Of a stretch of DNA of 60,408 bases, positions 1 to 9,655 are shown in pieces. The DNA is from Candidatus Omnitrophota bacterium (GTDB lineage: Bacteria > Omnitrophota > Gorgyraeia > Gygaellales > Profunditerraquicolaceae): the NCBI GenBank assembly GCA_026387315.1, contig JAPLLY010000036.1, forward strand, positions 1 to 60,408. Direction: 5' to 3'. The position numbers and the translations under genes were made by a program. Within the stretch, counting starts at the first letter, position 1. Every line of letters starts with the position of its first letter. Under the pieces are notes generated by a model. It made no database searches. It saw only the letters and a list, made by a program, of their open reading frames with translations, and was not told the DNA's origin.

Positions 1-91
1 CTATATCCACCAAAAACTCTTCCATCAGGCACTCGGGAATATCGAACGCTTGAAAATTCGGTAACTTTGTTGAAAACTTACATGGTAACAT
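1..91 (-). CDS. Transposase N-terminal fragment (partial at contig edge)
   Basis: About 30 codons from an ATG at 91 on the minus strand, open to the edge of the sequence. The same protein start is encoded on the + strand at 60315-60408. The call rests on an identical sequence at both contig ends, expected where assemblies break at multicopy IS elements, and on the adjacent element terminus. No catalytic residues are in view, so the DDE family is unknown. Confidence 0.5.
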   Translation of the reverse strand, partial: MLPCKFSTKLPNFQAFDIPECLMEEFLVDI

Positions 92-136
92 CGTCGAGAC
101 TCGTTTTAAAACACGGCAATTCGCCGTTTTTTCAGG
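1..136 (-). mobile_element. IS element end (left copy), transposase 5' end at contig edge
   Basis: Identical, in inverted orientation, to 60270-60405. On the minus strand the element begins with CCTG at position 136, carries a small hairpin (AAAACGGC, GAATT loop, GCCG) at about 111-132, and from 91 down to 1 encodes the N-terminus of a protein starting [13 protein letters not shown], cut off by the contig edge. One sharp element end followed by a single ORF is what an IS left end looks like. I cannot name the family from 30 residues. Confidence 0.75.
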
Positions 137-650
137 TTCAATCTTGGTAAATGTTGATTTGGGAGATTTTACTTACGTGGCTGACCATTCGAATATAAGT
201 CACGCAAAAATTGGGAAGTTTTCTTCAATTAGCCAACATGTTAATGTGGGACTTGGTGTTCATCCTTCGAGAATGTTTGTTTCAACGCACCCCGCATTCT
301 ATTCAATTTTAAAACAATGTGGAACTACTTTTGTTAATGGCAGTAAATTTAATGAAAGAATACCAGTGGAGATTGGAAATGATGTTTGGATAGGGGCATG
401 TTCAATAATCCTTGATGGCGTAAAAATTGGCGATGGTGCAATTGTCGCAGCAGGTTCGGTTGTTGTAAAGGATGTTCCGCCATATTCAGTCGTTGGTGGT
501 GTTCCGGCAAAGTTAATCAGGTATCGTTTTGATGAGAAAACTATCAATAAGTTAATTTTATTAAAATGGTGGGATAAAGATATTAACTGGATAAAAGAGA
601 GATCGGATTTATTTTGTAACACAAATGATTTTTTAGAAAAAGAGCAGTAA
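137..650 (+). pseudogene. Hexapeptide-repeat O-acetyltransferase, 5' truncated by the IS
   Basis: Left-handed beta-helix acyltransferase of the CatB/WbbJ type, expected to transfer acetyl from acetyl-CoA to a sugar hydroxyl in the cytoplasm. The readable frame from a TTG at 144 gives 168 residues. It has the substrate-side histidines at 40 and 49 (GVHPSR, STHPAF) and clear hexapeptide turns at about 76-125 ([23 protein letters not shown]), then the usual VGGVPAK end. Family members have one or two more helix turns before residue 1, and the frame stays open back to the IS border at 136, so the insertion removed the true start. It may still be expressed from the TTG or from the IS. It sits 19 bp before a GT2 gene. 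Confidence 0.75.
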
Positions 651-669
651 TATTTACAGGGAATAAAAA

Positions 670-1545
670 ATGGGAAAATTTATTTCAGAAGAGATTCAGA
701 AATTTGTATTAAAGTCGTTATTTGACGAAGAGATTATTTTAAATAAGGATTCCTCTTGGCCGAAGATTTCCATTGTTACTCCATCTTGGAATTCAGCTCA
801 ATTTCTGGAAAGAACAATATTAAGCGTTTTAAACCAAAATTATCCAAATCTTGAGTACATTGTCATCGATGGTGAATCTACCGATAGAAGTGTGGCAATA
901 ATAAAGAAGTATGATAAATATCTGGAGCATTGGATCAGCGAGCCCGATAAGGGTATTTATGATGCAATGAATAAAGGCATACGTTTGGCAAGTGGAGATT
1001 GGGTTAATTTTATGAATGCCGGAGATGTATTTTATAATTCTAATTCCGTTAGCTTATTAACAAAGTATTTCCGGGAAGATGCAGTTTTGATCTATGGCGA
1101 TGTTAGAATAAGTTATGATGATTTTGAAAGAACGCAATACGCGAAATCTTTTTCTCGCTTATGGAGAGGGGCATCATGTTGTCACCAGAGCGTTTTTATC
1201 AAAAAACAAATTTTGGCTAAGCTGAAGTTTAACTTAGAGTATAATTTAGCAGCCGATTATGAACTTCTATGCAGGGTTTATTTGGGCGGATACCAAGTTT
1301 CAAAAGTCGATGTTATTATTTCTAAAGTAATCAATGGAGGACAGGCGGATATAAAAAGAATTGAAGTGCTGCGTGAATTTCAAAAAATAGCTTGTAGTAA
1401 TTTTAAAACAAGAGCAATGCTTATATATATACGATACCAATCTTTAATTTTACTTGAACGGATAAAAAAATGCATTAAAGATTATTGCCCCCGGCAGATG
1501 GTTCGCTTTTATATGAAACATAAGTATCGTTTGGGTAAAAGATAA
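670..1545 (+). CDS. Glycosyltransferase family 2 (WcaA-like)
   Basis: A 291-residue GT-A fold enzyme expected to add one sugar from a nucleotide donor to a lipid-linked glycan at the inner membrane face. The nucleotide-binding strand ISIVTPSWN is at 33-41, the VIDGESTDRS segment at 65-74 and the acidic NAGD at 116-119 in the metal-binding position. The stretch EPDKGIYDAMNKGI (about 91-104) is typical of colanic-acid-type GT2 proteins and recurs in modified form in the 33831 protein. A GGGA-type ribosome site precedes the ATG. The C-terminus is basic and may touch the membrane. Donor and acceptor cannot be read from sequence. Confidence 0.88.
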   Translation: MGKFISEEIQKFVLKSLFDEEIILNKDSSWPKISIVTPSWNSAQFLERTILSVLNQNYPNLEYIVIDGESTDRSVAIIKKYDKYLEHWISEPDKGIYDAMNKGIRLASGDWVNFMNAGDVFYNSNSVSLLTKYFREDAVLIYGDVRISYDDFERTQYAKSFSRLWRGASCCHQSVFIKKQILAKLKFNLEYNLAADYELLCRVYLGGYQVSKVDVIISKVINGGQADIKRIEVLREFQKIACSNFKTRAMLIYIRYQSLILLERIKKCIKDYCPRQMVRFYMKHKYRLGKR

Positions 1546-1630
1546 TTTTATGTAATGAGGTTGGTATAGTTTCAGAGTAGGTAACGTCATATTATTCTGT
1601 GCACGCAGCAAAGTACTGAAAAGTAAATAA

Positions 1631-3220
1631 ATGGGCAAAAGAGCAATTATAATTGGTGCTGGGCCTGCGGGTTTAACTGCTGCCTTGGAGTTTCTTAAAA
1701 ATACTGATATCCAGCCGGCTATTTATGAGATGAGCGCTGATATTGGAGGGATATCTAAAACGGTAATTTATAAGGGCAATCGTATTGATATCGGAGGCCA
1801 CAGGTTCTTTTCAAAATCTGACAGGATTATGGAGTGGTGGCGAGAAGTATTTCCCCTGCAAACCGCTCCTGCGCGCGGTGATTTGATACTGGATAGAGCG
1901 GCCAACTATTCAAAACAGAATTATATTGCTGATCCAAAGAAAGCTGATAATTTTTTTTTACTGCGCAAAAGACTTTCCCGGATATTCTATTTACGTAAGT
2001 TTTTTGATTATCCCATTACTCTTAGCGTAAATACATTCTTAAGCTTAGGATTGATAAGATTAATAAGAACGGGAATAAGCTACATCTGGATTAGGTTGTT
2101 TCCGTTAAAGGAGGAAAAATCTTTAGAAGATTTTTTTATCAATAGATTCGGCAGGCAGCTTTACCTAACCTTTTTTAAAGATTATACCGAGAAAGTTTGG
2201 GGAGTTGCCTGCAGCAGTATTAAGCCTGAGTGGGGAGCACAGCGTATTAAAGGTTTATCTTTGAGTAAGGCCTTGTTGCATGCTATTAAGAAGATATTCG
2301 CAAAAGACGACTCTATTAGTCAGAAAGGGTTTGAAACAAGTTTAATTGAACAGTTTATGTACCCAAAGTTTGGCCCTGGCCAGTTATGGGAAGAGGTGGC
2401 TAAAATTATTGAGCATAAGGGTGGAGAGGTTTATTTAAACCAAAAGGTAATTGGATTAGGGGTAGACAACGGCAATATTAGTTATGTAAAAATTGAAGAT
2501 CAAAACAGCGGACAAATAAAGACTGAGTATGCGGATTATTTTTTATCGACTATGCCAGTTAAAGATCTGATACTTGCGTTAGAGACGGATGTTCCGCAAG
2601 AGGTAAAGGATGTGGCTGAAGGGTTAAAATATCGCGATTTTATAACCGTCGGCATACTGCTTAATAAGCTAAAAATCAAAAATAATACAAAAATAAGAAC
2701 GCTAAACAATATTATTCCTGATAATTGGATATATGTTCAGGAGCGCGATGTTATTATGGGCAGAATCCAGATATTTAATAATTGGAGCTCGTATATGGTT
2801 AAGGATCAGGATAAGATCTGGCTGGGATTAGAGTATTTTTGTACTGAAGGCGATATTTTTTGGAGTATGCCTAATGAGAAGATCAAGGAGTTGGCGCAGG
2901 CAGAATTAATGAAAATTGGTTTTATGGATACCGCTGATGTTTTGGATAGTGTAGTTTTACGTATGCTAAAAACTTATCCTGCTTATTTTGGCTCATATGA
3001 GCGTTTTAATGAGATAAAAGATTACGTTTCTAGGTTTAGCAATCTTTTTTTAATTGGAAGAAATGGGATGCACCGTTATAATAATATGGATCATTCTATG
3101 ATGACAGCGATCGTTGCTGTTGAAAATATAAAAAGCAATACTACTTTAAAAGATAATATTTGGAATGTGAATATTGAAAAGGAATATCATGAAGAGGGTA
3201 AAAGAGGAGTAAATGCTTAA
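1631..3220 (+). CDS. FAD-dependent amine-oxidase-fold protein (UDP-galactopyranose mutase-like)
   Basis: A 529-residue flavoprotein with an N-terminal Rossmann dinucleotide-binding motif, GAGPAG at 9-14, and a GGHRFFSK segment near 56, as in the NAD(P)-binding-8/amine oxidase family. The C-terminus has the FAD-contact block [14 protein letters not shown] (about 475-490). Relatives in polysaccharide loci are annotated protoporphyrinogen-oxidase-like or UDP-galactopyranose mutase-like and are thought to act on nucleotide sugars or lipid intermediates. The protein is longer than classical Glf (about 370-400 residues), so mutase activity is not assured. The following 27-codon ORF overlaps its stop codon. 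Confidence 0.75.
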   Translation: MGKRAIIIGAGPAGLTAALEFLKNTDIQPAIYEMSADIGGISKTVIYKGNRIDIGGHRFFSKSDRIMEWWREVFPLQTAPARGDLILDRAANYSKQNYIADPKKADNFFLLRKRLSRIFYLRKFFDYPITLSVNTFLSLGLIRLIRTGISYIWIRLFPLKEEKSLEDFFINRFGRQLYLTFFKDYTEKVWGVACSSIKPEWGAQRIKGLSLSKALLHAIKKIFAKDDSISQKGFETSLIEQFMYPKFGPGQLWEEVAKIIEHKGGEVYLNQKVIGLGVDNGNISYVKIEDQNSGQIKTEYADYFLSTMPVKDLILALETDVPQEVKDVAEGLKYRDFITVGILLNKLKIKNNTKIRTLNNIIPDNWIYVQERDVIMGRIQIFNNWSSYMVKDQDKIWLGLEYFCTEGDIFWSMPNEKIKELAQAELMKIGFMDTADVLDSVVLRMLKTYPAYFGSYERFNEIKDYVSRFSNLFLIGRNGMHRYNNMDHSMMTAIVAVENIKSNTTLKDNIWNVNIEKEYHEEGKRGVNA

Positions 3221-3296
3221 AATGCATTCAAAGCGTTCATATGAGCATGAGTACAGTTTGATGGATGCGAGAGTTTTTAAAATGTCCAATACATGA
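3213..3296 (+). CDS. 27-codon ORF with strong ribosome site; probable N-terminal gene remnant
   Basis: ATG at 3213 is preceded by AGAGGAG with about 4 bases of spacing, one of the best ribosome sites in this part. The frame runs 27 codons and ends in TGA overlapping the ATG of the radical SAM gene (ATGA at 3293). The peptide starts [20 protein letters not shown] and resembles the polar beginning of a larger enzyme rather than a designed small protein. I read it as the first codons of a gene whose remainder was deleted, leaving a frame that still couples translation of its neighbours. It could also be a leader peptide. Confidence 0.4.
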   Translation: MLKMHSKRSYEHEYSLMDARVFKMSNT

Positions 3297-4654
3297 AGAC
3301 AGTCTTAATAAGGCCAAATTATAAAAGTCATATTGTTACTCCTCCATTGGGGATTGGATACCTTGCTGCTTATTTAAAGAGAGACGGAATTGAAGTAAAA
3401 ATAATTGATGGATTGAAAAACAAGCTAACCAAAGAGCAAATATTAAGAGATGTATTTATAGAAAAACCTGATGTGGTCGGGATTACTTGTTTAACGGCTT
3501 TCTATAATGAAGCTATAGTTTTATCAAATTTAATTAAGAATAGTAACATTCGGACTATCATAGGTGGAGTCCACCCTACATTTTTACCATATTCTACCTT
3601 AATAGATTCACAAGCAGACTTTGTGATATGCGGAGAAGGAGAGATTGCTTTAACAAAACTAATAAAAAACAATTTTAATAATTATGGAATTAGAGGAGTG
3701 TATTCGATAAAAGATTTAAAAAGTGACGATGATATAATTGAAAAAGCTGAAATTATTCCGGAGTTAGATGAAATTCCGTTTCCCGATTGGGAGCAAATGA
3801 ATCCAAATCTCTATTCTAAGGCGCCGCATGGCGCTATAGCAAAAAATTTTCCAATTGGCGTAATTACCACTACCAGAGGTTGTCCTTATAGGTGTATTTT
3901 TTGTGCCAGCCCAAAGTTTTATAATGGGATAATAAGGTACAGATCTCCGGAGAACGTGGTCAAAGAAATAATTTACTTGATAGATAATTACGGTGTTAAA
4001 GAAATACACTTTGAGGATGACAACTTGACTTTTAAGAAAGAACATATAGAAAAAATATGCAATCTTATAATTCAGAGTGGGCGAAGCATAAGCTGGGCTT
4101 GCCCTAATGGCGTAAGGGCAGATAGAGTAGATGTAAATTTAATTAGATTAATGATGAAGAGCGGCTGCTATTATTTTGCCTATGGTATTGAATCCGCGGA
4201 CCCAGGGATACTAAAAAACATAAAAAAAGATGTTTGTATTGAAACGATAAAAAGATCTATAGAAATAGCCGAAAAGGAAGGTATCTCATGTCAGGGGTTT
4301 TTTATTTTTGGCCTTCCTGGTGAAACATCTGAGACAATAAAAAAGACCATAAATTTTTCTAAAAAAATAAAACTTTCCAGGGCCCAGTTTTTAATATTGG
4401 ATATCGTTCCTGGATCTGAGCTTTGGTATACATTGGAAGGTAAGTTCAACCCGAATTGGAACAAGGATAGCTTTAGAGAACCTGAGTGGATTCCCGAAGG
4501 TCTAACTAAAGAGCAGCTTATCAAAGCTCAAGTTAGAGCATTCAGGAGTTTTTATTTTAGGCTACCTGTACTTTTTAAACTTCTTAAGTTAATAAGGCCT
4601 AGACAAATTGGAGTTTTATTACAAAGATTAAAGGAATACAGGATTCTAAAATGA
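3293..4654 (+). CDS. B12-binding-domain radical SAM protein
   Basis: A 453-residue protein. Residues 1-135 form a cobalamin-binding-type Rossmann domain (VLIRPNY, GVHPTFLPY, CGEGE), although the canonical DxHxxG cobalamin motif is not obvious. The radical SAM core follows, with the cluster cysteines C197, C201 and C204 in CxxxCxxC, then a GIES segment near 287 and the FGLPGET segment near 331. This class often methylates or rearranges unactivated carbons and is common in polysaccharide loci, where substrates are mostly unknown. Translation is probably coupled to the small ORF at 3213. A second such protein is at 45468 and a wrecked one at 33230. Confidence 0.85.
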   Translation: MKTVLIRPNYKSHIVTPPLGIGYLAAYLKRDGIEVKIIDGLKNKLTKEQILRDVFIEKPDVVGITCLTAFYNEAIVLSNLIKNSNIRTIIGGVHPTFLPYSTLIDSQADFVICGEGEIALTKLIKNNFNNYGIRGVYSIKDLKSDDDIIEKAEIIPELDEIPFPDWEQMNPNLYSKAPHGAIAKNFPIGVITTTRGCPYRCIFCASPKFYNGIIRYRSPENVVKEIIYLIDNYGVKEIHFEDDNLTFKKEHIEKICNLIIQSGRSISWACPNGVRADRVDVNLIRLMMKSGCYYFAYGIESADPGILKNIKKDVCIETIKRSIEIAEKEGISCQGFFIFGLPGETSETIKKTINFSKKIKLSRAQFLILDIVPGSELWYTLEGKFNPNWNKDSFREPEWIPEGLTKEQLIKAQVRAFRSFYFRLPVLFKLLKLIRPRQIGVLLQRLKEYRILK

Positions 4655-4687
4655 GTGATCAATAAATCAAGATCGGAGAATTGAATT

Positions 4688-5719
4688 ATGGCGCGTTTTT
4701 TGGATCGAGAACAGAATGTTGTGACACGGTATCAAGTGAGGTTTAGTATTCTATTGTTGGTTATTGTAACTGTGCTCTACGGTGCAACCTATCAGCAGTT
4801 TCGTCATTTTAATATTGAGGATCCTCGTGGTGCTCAGGACGCACTAAGCTATATTAAAATGTCACATGGAAATTACAACGTCCCGCCTATACATCAATAC
4901 CGACTGTTAATACCATACATGGCTTCACTCGTCCAGAAGGCGCTACACCCACTGGTTGCGAACGAAAAGGAACTAGATAAGTTGTCATTTTATGTTGTCA
5001 ATTTCGTTGTTGCTACAGGCACAGCACTTCTGTTGTTTGGAGTACTCACCAAATTAGGGTTTGAGTGGCAACTTAGTATTTTGGGGACGATTTTTTTCCT
5101 GATTAGCCGGATAACAGTCTTGAGTGTTGGGACTCCCTTAGTGGACTCGCTGTACTTCTTTGCTATAGTGGCAATTGTATATCTGATGCTGTATGAGAAA
5201 GTCGTGCTGCTGGCATGCCTATGCCCGCTGTTTGTTCTGTTCAAGGAAACGATTATTCCTTTCCTGTTTCTTCCATTCGTTATACGGAGCATGCGGAATT
5301 GGAAGATGGTAAGCTCGGTTCTTTTTTCTCTTAGCATTTTCTTTGTTGCCAGACATATTATGCAACGGGAAATTATAGCATCACAGCCTTGCTTACTGGT
5401 CACTATCGTGATACATCATGCTCAGTCTTATATCCTGCTATCCCTGAGACGGCTGTTTACTCCGGCAGGTATTCATGATCTTTTTAATGGTTTTGCATTC
5501 TTAGCAGTCTTTGCCCCTTTGGGGCTACTGGTGGATTGGAGATACCGCAAGTACAAGATACCTGCCTTTTTGCTTTTGCCTATACTCATTGCTTTCGGAT
5601 TTGCACTACTAAATGGAGCCATGGGAAGGATGTTTTTCGCAGCATACGTGCCCATAATAGCCTATTCCCTTATCTTAATTGAGCACGTTTTAGAGGAAAA
5701 AAGTAAAAATCACGAATGA
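4688..5719 (+). CDS. Polytopic membrane protein, possible GT-C-like or DUF-type
   Basis: 343 residues with roughly eight hydrophobic segments beginning at about 19. Before the second segment is a loop with RGAQDALSYIKM and HQYRLLIPYMA (about 46-80), resembling the RxxxP-type motif of a family of poorly described inner-membrane proteins in exopolysaccharide loci. No soluble catalytic domain is present. Its codon choice is visibly richer in C and G at third positions than the genes on either side, suggesting recent acquisition. It may be a lipid-linked sugar transferase of GT-C type or a flippase-like helper; I cannot choose. Confidence 0.6.
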   Translation: MARFLDREQNVVTRYQVRFSILLLVIVTVLYGATYQQFRHFNIEDPRGAQDALSYIKMSHGNYNVPPIHQYRLLIPYMASLVQKALHPLVANEKELDKLSFYVVNFVVATGTALLLFGVLTKLGFEWQLSILGTIFFLISRITVLSVGTPLVDSLYFFAIVAIVYLMLYEKVVLLACLCPLFVLFKETIIPFLFLPFVIRSMRNWKMVSSVLFSLSIFFVARHIMQREIIASQPCLLVTIVIHHAQSYILLSLRRLFTPAGIHDLFNGFAFLAVFAPLGLLVDWRYRKYKIPAFLLLPILIAFGFALLNGAMGRMFFAAYVPIIAYSLILIEHVLEEKSKNHE

Positions 5720-5764
5720 AATACTTTTTAACAAAGTTCAGAAAGTAATGTAAGCATTCAAAAA

Positions 5765-7624
5765 ATGAAATATATTGCAATTATTATAGTTGCCGCATTT
5801 ATCGTAGGCGCTTTAGGGATAAATTTCCCGTTTGCTTTCGATGATTTTCAAGATCTCAACTGGATTAGAGAAAATTTGTCTAACCAGTCTGGCTGGGAGA
5901 ATTTAAGAAGTTGTTTTGCGCCTTCGGTGGGGGGGCTATTTAGTCCTTTTAGGAATATTGTAGGTTTGGCTGCGTATAAGATTTTCGGTTTAAGTTCACC
6001 AATTCCTTATCATCTTCTGGGTATTATTTTTCATGTAATTGTTGCTTTATGCTGCTTCTTCTTTGCTAACCATATCATTGGTAATAAGCTTATATCTTTT
6101 GTAGCGGCTTTTTTGTTTGCAATATTTCCGTATCACTATTGGTCTATTTGGTGGATAGCTAATTTTGGTAATCCAATGCTTTTCGCGCTATTTTTATTGT
6201 CTTTTTTTACTTTTATTAAGTGGGTAGAAGGTGGTGGAATTGGTTTTTTAATCGCCTCATTTTTATTAGTAAATTTGAGTTTTCTTACTACTGCCCAAGG
6301 GGCTATTTATCCATTAGCTTTTTTGTTGTATGTAATTACATTTTCTGAAAAAATAAAAAAATCCGTAATAAGGATAGCAATTTATATTTTTTTAGTATTT
6401 ATCTGTGATGTTATTTTGTTTTCTTCTCGAGGAAATTATGCGGCAGGTGGAAATATAATCGATAGTATTTTATTCCATTCCTTAGATATATGGCAGAAAA
6501 TTATGATGTTTAATATATTTACGGATCCTCAGATGCCAGCCAGCAGATTAATTACATTAGTTGTGGCGTTTATTTTAGCTGCGATACTGTTATTTGAAAT
6601 TAAAAAAAGCAAAAGTTGGGTTCAATTTTTCTTTGGTTCGATTATTATAGCGATTGGGCCATTAGTATTTATTAAATTAGGAATTGTTCTATTTGTGAAA
6701 TATTTGTCAGCAGTGTTTTTTATTTATTATTTTATTTTTGGAAATAAATTAGAGAGATTTTTTGTTTGTTTAACTGTAATTTTTTCTTTAATATTTTTTA
6801 CCGTTGGGAAGCCGATGTTATGCAGTAGGTACCTTTATTCTCCTAATTTTGCCTTTTCAATCTTGATTGCTGTTCTATTGATAAAAAATATTGATAGATT
6901 ATTTATTTCATCTAATATAAAAAAGTTATTTCTGATTGTATTTTTGTCCGGGTTTACACTGATGAGCGCCGTTTTTTATTATGATAAGTTTAAGGATTGG
7001 AGTTCAGTTTGCAATTTAGAATGGGAGGTTTTAAAGGATGCGGCGGTTAACGCCAGCAAGAATGCTCGGGTGGTATTTGCTAATTCAAGAAATCTTTTTC
7101 GGCGTGATATACCACTTAATAAATGGATGTCTAGGCCGGATCTTGTTGTAGATTACGGTTATGGAGTGACAAATGAAGGTTTTTATTTGGGGGATGCTTA
7201 TTTTGCGGATTTTAATAATTTTATTTTAACGCAAAATGACCGCAGGTTTAATTATACAACAGGGAAATTTAGAGAGATAAGGTATGGCAAGACAAATGCC
7301 TTTGTTTATAATAAAGTCTACGCAGTTAATTTTAGCGATGGGCAGAATCAATATATTGTTTTATCTTCGGGCAGCCAGATTGACGGAATATTGGTTAATC
7401 TGGAAGGTTTAGCAAGGATAGATTTAAACATTCAGGGTAAGGATAATAGCGTAGAGTTTTTAACGGGAGATAGGCCTGTTTCTTTGGTTTCGGCAAGAAA
7501 AGATAATCAGGGCCATATTGTGGAAAGTTTTTCTTTAGCAGAGTCCAGGGATCCAATAAAAATTTCTATAAGGAATAAGGGGAGCAGTCCATTGAGGATT
7601 TATTCAATAAATTATAATCACTGA
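5765..7624 (+). CDS. Membrane glycosyltransferase, GT-C/PMT-like
   Basis: A 619-residue protein with an N-terminal membrane segment, then AFDDFQD at about 24-30. That acidic pair in the first periplasmic loop is the hallmark of GT-C enzymes using polyprenyl-phosphate sugars. About 11 further hydrophobic segments run to about 410, followed by a soluble C-terminal region of some 200 residues with beta-rich character, presumably periplasmic. It would transfer a sugar from a lipid carrier on the outer face of the inner membrane. Very AT-rich, like its neighbours. The stop is followed by one of the larger non-coding gaps (136 bp). Confidence 0.7.
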   Translation: MKYIAIIIVAAFIVGALGINFPFAFDDFQDLNWIRENLSNQSGWENLRSCFAPSVGGLFSPFRNIVGLAAYKIFGLSSPIPYHLLGIIFHVIVALCCFFFANHIIGNKLISFVAAFLFAIFPYHYWSIWWIANFGNPMLFALFLLSFFTFIKWVEGGGIGFLIASFLLVNLSFLTTAQGAIYPLAFLLYVITFSEKIKKSVIRIAIYIFLVFICDVILFSSRGNYAAGGNIIDSILFHSLDIWQKIMMFNIFTDPQMPASRLITLVVAFILAAILLFEIKKSKSWVQFFFGSIIIAIGPLVFIKLGIVLFVKYLSAVFFIYYFIFGNKLERFFVCLTVIFSLIFFTVGKPMLCSRYLYSPNFAFSILIAVLLIKNIDRLFISSNIKKLFLIVFLSGFTLMSAVFYYDKFKDWSSVCNLEWEVLKDAAVNASKNARVVFANSRNLFRRDIPLNKWMSRPDLVVDYGYGVTNEGFYLGDAYFADFNNFILTQNDRRFNYTTGKFREIRYGKTNAFVYNKVYAVNFSDGQNQYIVLSSGSQIDGILVNLEGLARIDLNIQGKDNSVEFLTGDRPVSLVSARKDNQGHIVESFSLAESRDPIKISIRNKGSSPLRIYSINYNH

Positions 7625-7661
7625 GTCACTGTTTGGCGTGCAGGAAGTGCATATAATCCTT

Positions 7662-7691
7662 TTGTTTCTTAATGGTTCATGATATTATTAT
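7662..7691 (+). promoter_or_regulatory. Possible sigma-70 promoter before the Wzm/Wzt operon
   Basis: TTGTTT at 7662-7667 and TATTAT at 7686-7691 are separated by 18 bases. They lie in the widest gene-free gap of the first 30 kb (7625-7760), directly before the SDR-wzm-wzt genes. Base composition is AT-rich, so a chance match is easy. Apart from this I see nothing in the gap. Confidence 0.3.
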
Positions 7692-7760
7692 ACATTAAAA
7701 TTAGAGTAAAAAAGCATAATGTAGATTTATGAGAATAGAAAAATATAGGAGTAATAAATA

Positions 7761-8774
7761 ATGGTGAAAAGGGTTTTGATTACCGGTGTTACTGGCATGG
7801 TTGGCTCGCATTTAGCCGATTTCTTATTGGAAAATACGGAGTGGGATATTTATGGTATGTGCCGCTGGCGCAGCCCTTTAGATAACGTTCAACATCTTAT
7901 TGGCCGGGCGAATAGGAAGGATCGCTTGTATTTTATTTATGGCGATATGTGTGATTATATTTCATTACAGAATGCTATTGAAGAAAGCCGCCCGGATTAC
8001 GTTTTTCATTTGGCCGCGCAAAGTTATCCAGCTACGAGTTTTGGTTCTCCTATTCAAACCCTGGATACAAATATCCTGGGAACCGAAAGATTGTTGGAAG
8101 CGTTGAGAAAATGTTCGGGTATTAATCCAATTATTCATGTATGTTCTTCATCTGAAGTTTTTGGAAGAGTCTCTAAAGAAAAATTACCCATAAATGAAGA
8201 ATGTTCTTTTCACCCTGCGTCACCTTACGCGATTTCAAAAACGGGCACAGATTTGGTAGGCCGGTTCCATGCTGAGGCTTATGGCCAAAAGATTATTGTT
8301 ACTCGGATGTTTTCTCACACGGGCCCCCGTCGCGGAGATGTTTTTGCCGAATCTACCTTTGCCAAGCAAATTGCCATGATTGAGCAGGGAATGATTCCGC
8401 CGGTGGTAAAAACCGGTAATTTAAATTCTTTGCGCACTTGGGCGGATGTGCGGGACGCGGTAAGGGCGTATTTTATGCTGGTAACGATTAATCCGATTCC
8501 GGGAGAATATTATAATATAGGCGGCACCTATACTTGCACAATCAAGGAAATGCTGGATTATTTGTTTTCTATCTCTACTGCTAAGAACATAAAAGTTGAA
8601 ATAGAAAAAAGCAGGCTGCGGCCTTTAGATGCTGATCTGCAGGTTCCCGATACAAAAAAATTCAAGGCCCACACTGGTTGGGAACCTAAGATACCTTTTG
8701 AAAAAACTATGCAGGACCTACTTGATTATTGGAGAGATAGAGTAAAATCAGGAAGGCAATTTCTGACACGTTAA
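7761..8774 (+). CDS. Extended SDR, GDP-mannose 4,6-dehydratase/Rmd-like
   Basis: A 337-residue nucleotide-sugar SDR: GVTGMVG NAD(P) motif at 9-15, SSSE at 129-132 and the catalytic pair Y156/K160 in YAISK. It has the general layout of GDP-mannose 4,6-dehydratase but lacks the GITGQDG signature of true Gmd. The AAQSYPATSF and NLNSLRTWADVRDAVRAY blocks fit GDP-6-deoxy-4-keto-mannose reductase (Rmd)-like proteins better. It would therefore work on the product of one of the two Gmd proteins further on (34739, 46957). It starts the group with the ABC exporter genes, 37 bp before wzm. Exact chemistry is inferred, not proven. Confidence 0.75.
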   Translation: MVKRVLITGVTGMVGSHLADFLLENTEWDIYGMCRWRSPLDNVQHLIGRANRKDRLYFIYGDMCDYISLQNAIEESRPDYVFHLAAQSYPATSFGSPIQTLDTNILGTERLLEALRKCSGINPIIHVCSSSEVFGRVSKEKLPINEECSFHPASPYAISKTGTDLVGRFHAEAYGQKIIVTRMFSHTGPRRGDVFAESTFAKQIAMIEQGMIPPVVKTGNLNSLRTWADVRDAVRAYFMLVTINPIPGEYYNIGGTYTCTIKEMLDYLFSISTAKNIKVEIEKSRLRPLDADLQVPDTKKFKAHTGWEPKIPFEKTMQDLLDYWRDRVKSGRQFLTR

Positions 8775-8811
8775 AATGAATTCAGAAGAAGATAATAAAG
8801 TGGTATAAAAA

Positions 8812-9654
8812 ATGCTGATAACAGATAAAGATTTCGATTATGATTTGATAATTGAAGCAGGGCATACGGAACTCCACTACTGGAAGGATTTGTGGCGTTA
8901 TCGTGAACTGTTTTTCTTCCTTGCCTGGCGCGATGTGCTTGTACGTTATAAGCAGACAGTTATCGGTATCGCCTGGAGCGTTATTCGCCCCTTGCTCACT
9001 ATGATTGTATTTACCATTATCTTTGGTAAACTGGCGAAGCTGCCTTCCGGCAATGTGCCCTATCCGATATTAGTATTTGCCGCTATGCTCCCCTGGCAAT
9101 TTTTTGCAAATGCCCTGAGTGATAGCAGTGGCTCTTTGGTAACTAATGCCAATATGCTCACTAAGGTGTATTTCCCCCGATTAGTAATTCCTGCAAGCAC
9201 AGTGATTGTAAGCCTGGTTGATTTTTTTATTTCTTTTGTCATCCTGATTGTTCTCATGATTTGGTACCGTTTTATTCCTAGCTGGCATATTATTGCGCTG
9301 CCGTTTTTCCTGCTCTTAGCCTTTATGGTTTCGTTTGGATCCGGGCTTGTATTGGCGACATTAAACGTCAAATATCGCGATTTTCGTTATATTGTTCCTT
9401 TCATTCTTCAATTTGGGTTATATATCTCACCGGTCGGGTTTTCCACTAGCATCATTCCCGAAAAATGGCGCCTGCTTTATTCTCTTAATCCGATGGTAGG
9501 CGTAATCGATGGTTTCCGGTGGGCGATCCTCGGTGGAAACGAACAGCTTTACTGGCCTGGTTTTATAGTTTCCTTATTGATTACGATTTTCCTATTGTTG
9601 ATGGGATTATGTTACTTTAGAAAAACGGAACGCGTTTTCGCGGACTTTATTTAA
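8812..9654 (+). CDS. wzm: Polysaccharide ABC exporter, permease Wzm
   Basis: 280 residues of the ABC-2 type permease family. A cytoplasmic N-terminus contains YRELFFFLAWRDVLVRYKQT (about 32-51), the conserved amphipathic coupling region before the first membrane helix, and six membrane segments follow. With Wzt it exports a finished, lipid-linked polysaccharide across the inner membrane. The ATPase gene begins one base after the stop, so the two are clearly co-translated. Codon use here is more balanced than in the surrounding AT-rich genes. Confidence 0.93.
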   Translation: MLITDKDFDYDLIIEAGHTELHYWKDLWRYRELFFFLAWRDVLVRYKQTVIGIAWSVIRPLLTMIVFTIIFGKLAKLPSGNVPYPILVFAAMLPWQFFANALSDSSGSLVTNANMLTKVYFPRLVIPASTVIVSLVDFFISFVILIVLMIWYRFIPSWHIIALPFFLLLAFMVSFGSGLVLATLNVKYRDFRYIVPFILQFGLYISPVGFSTSIIPEKWRLLYSLNPMVGVIDGFRWAILGGNEQLYWPGFIVSLLITIFLLLMGLCYFRKTERVFADFI

Positions 9655-9655
9655 T

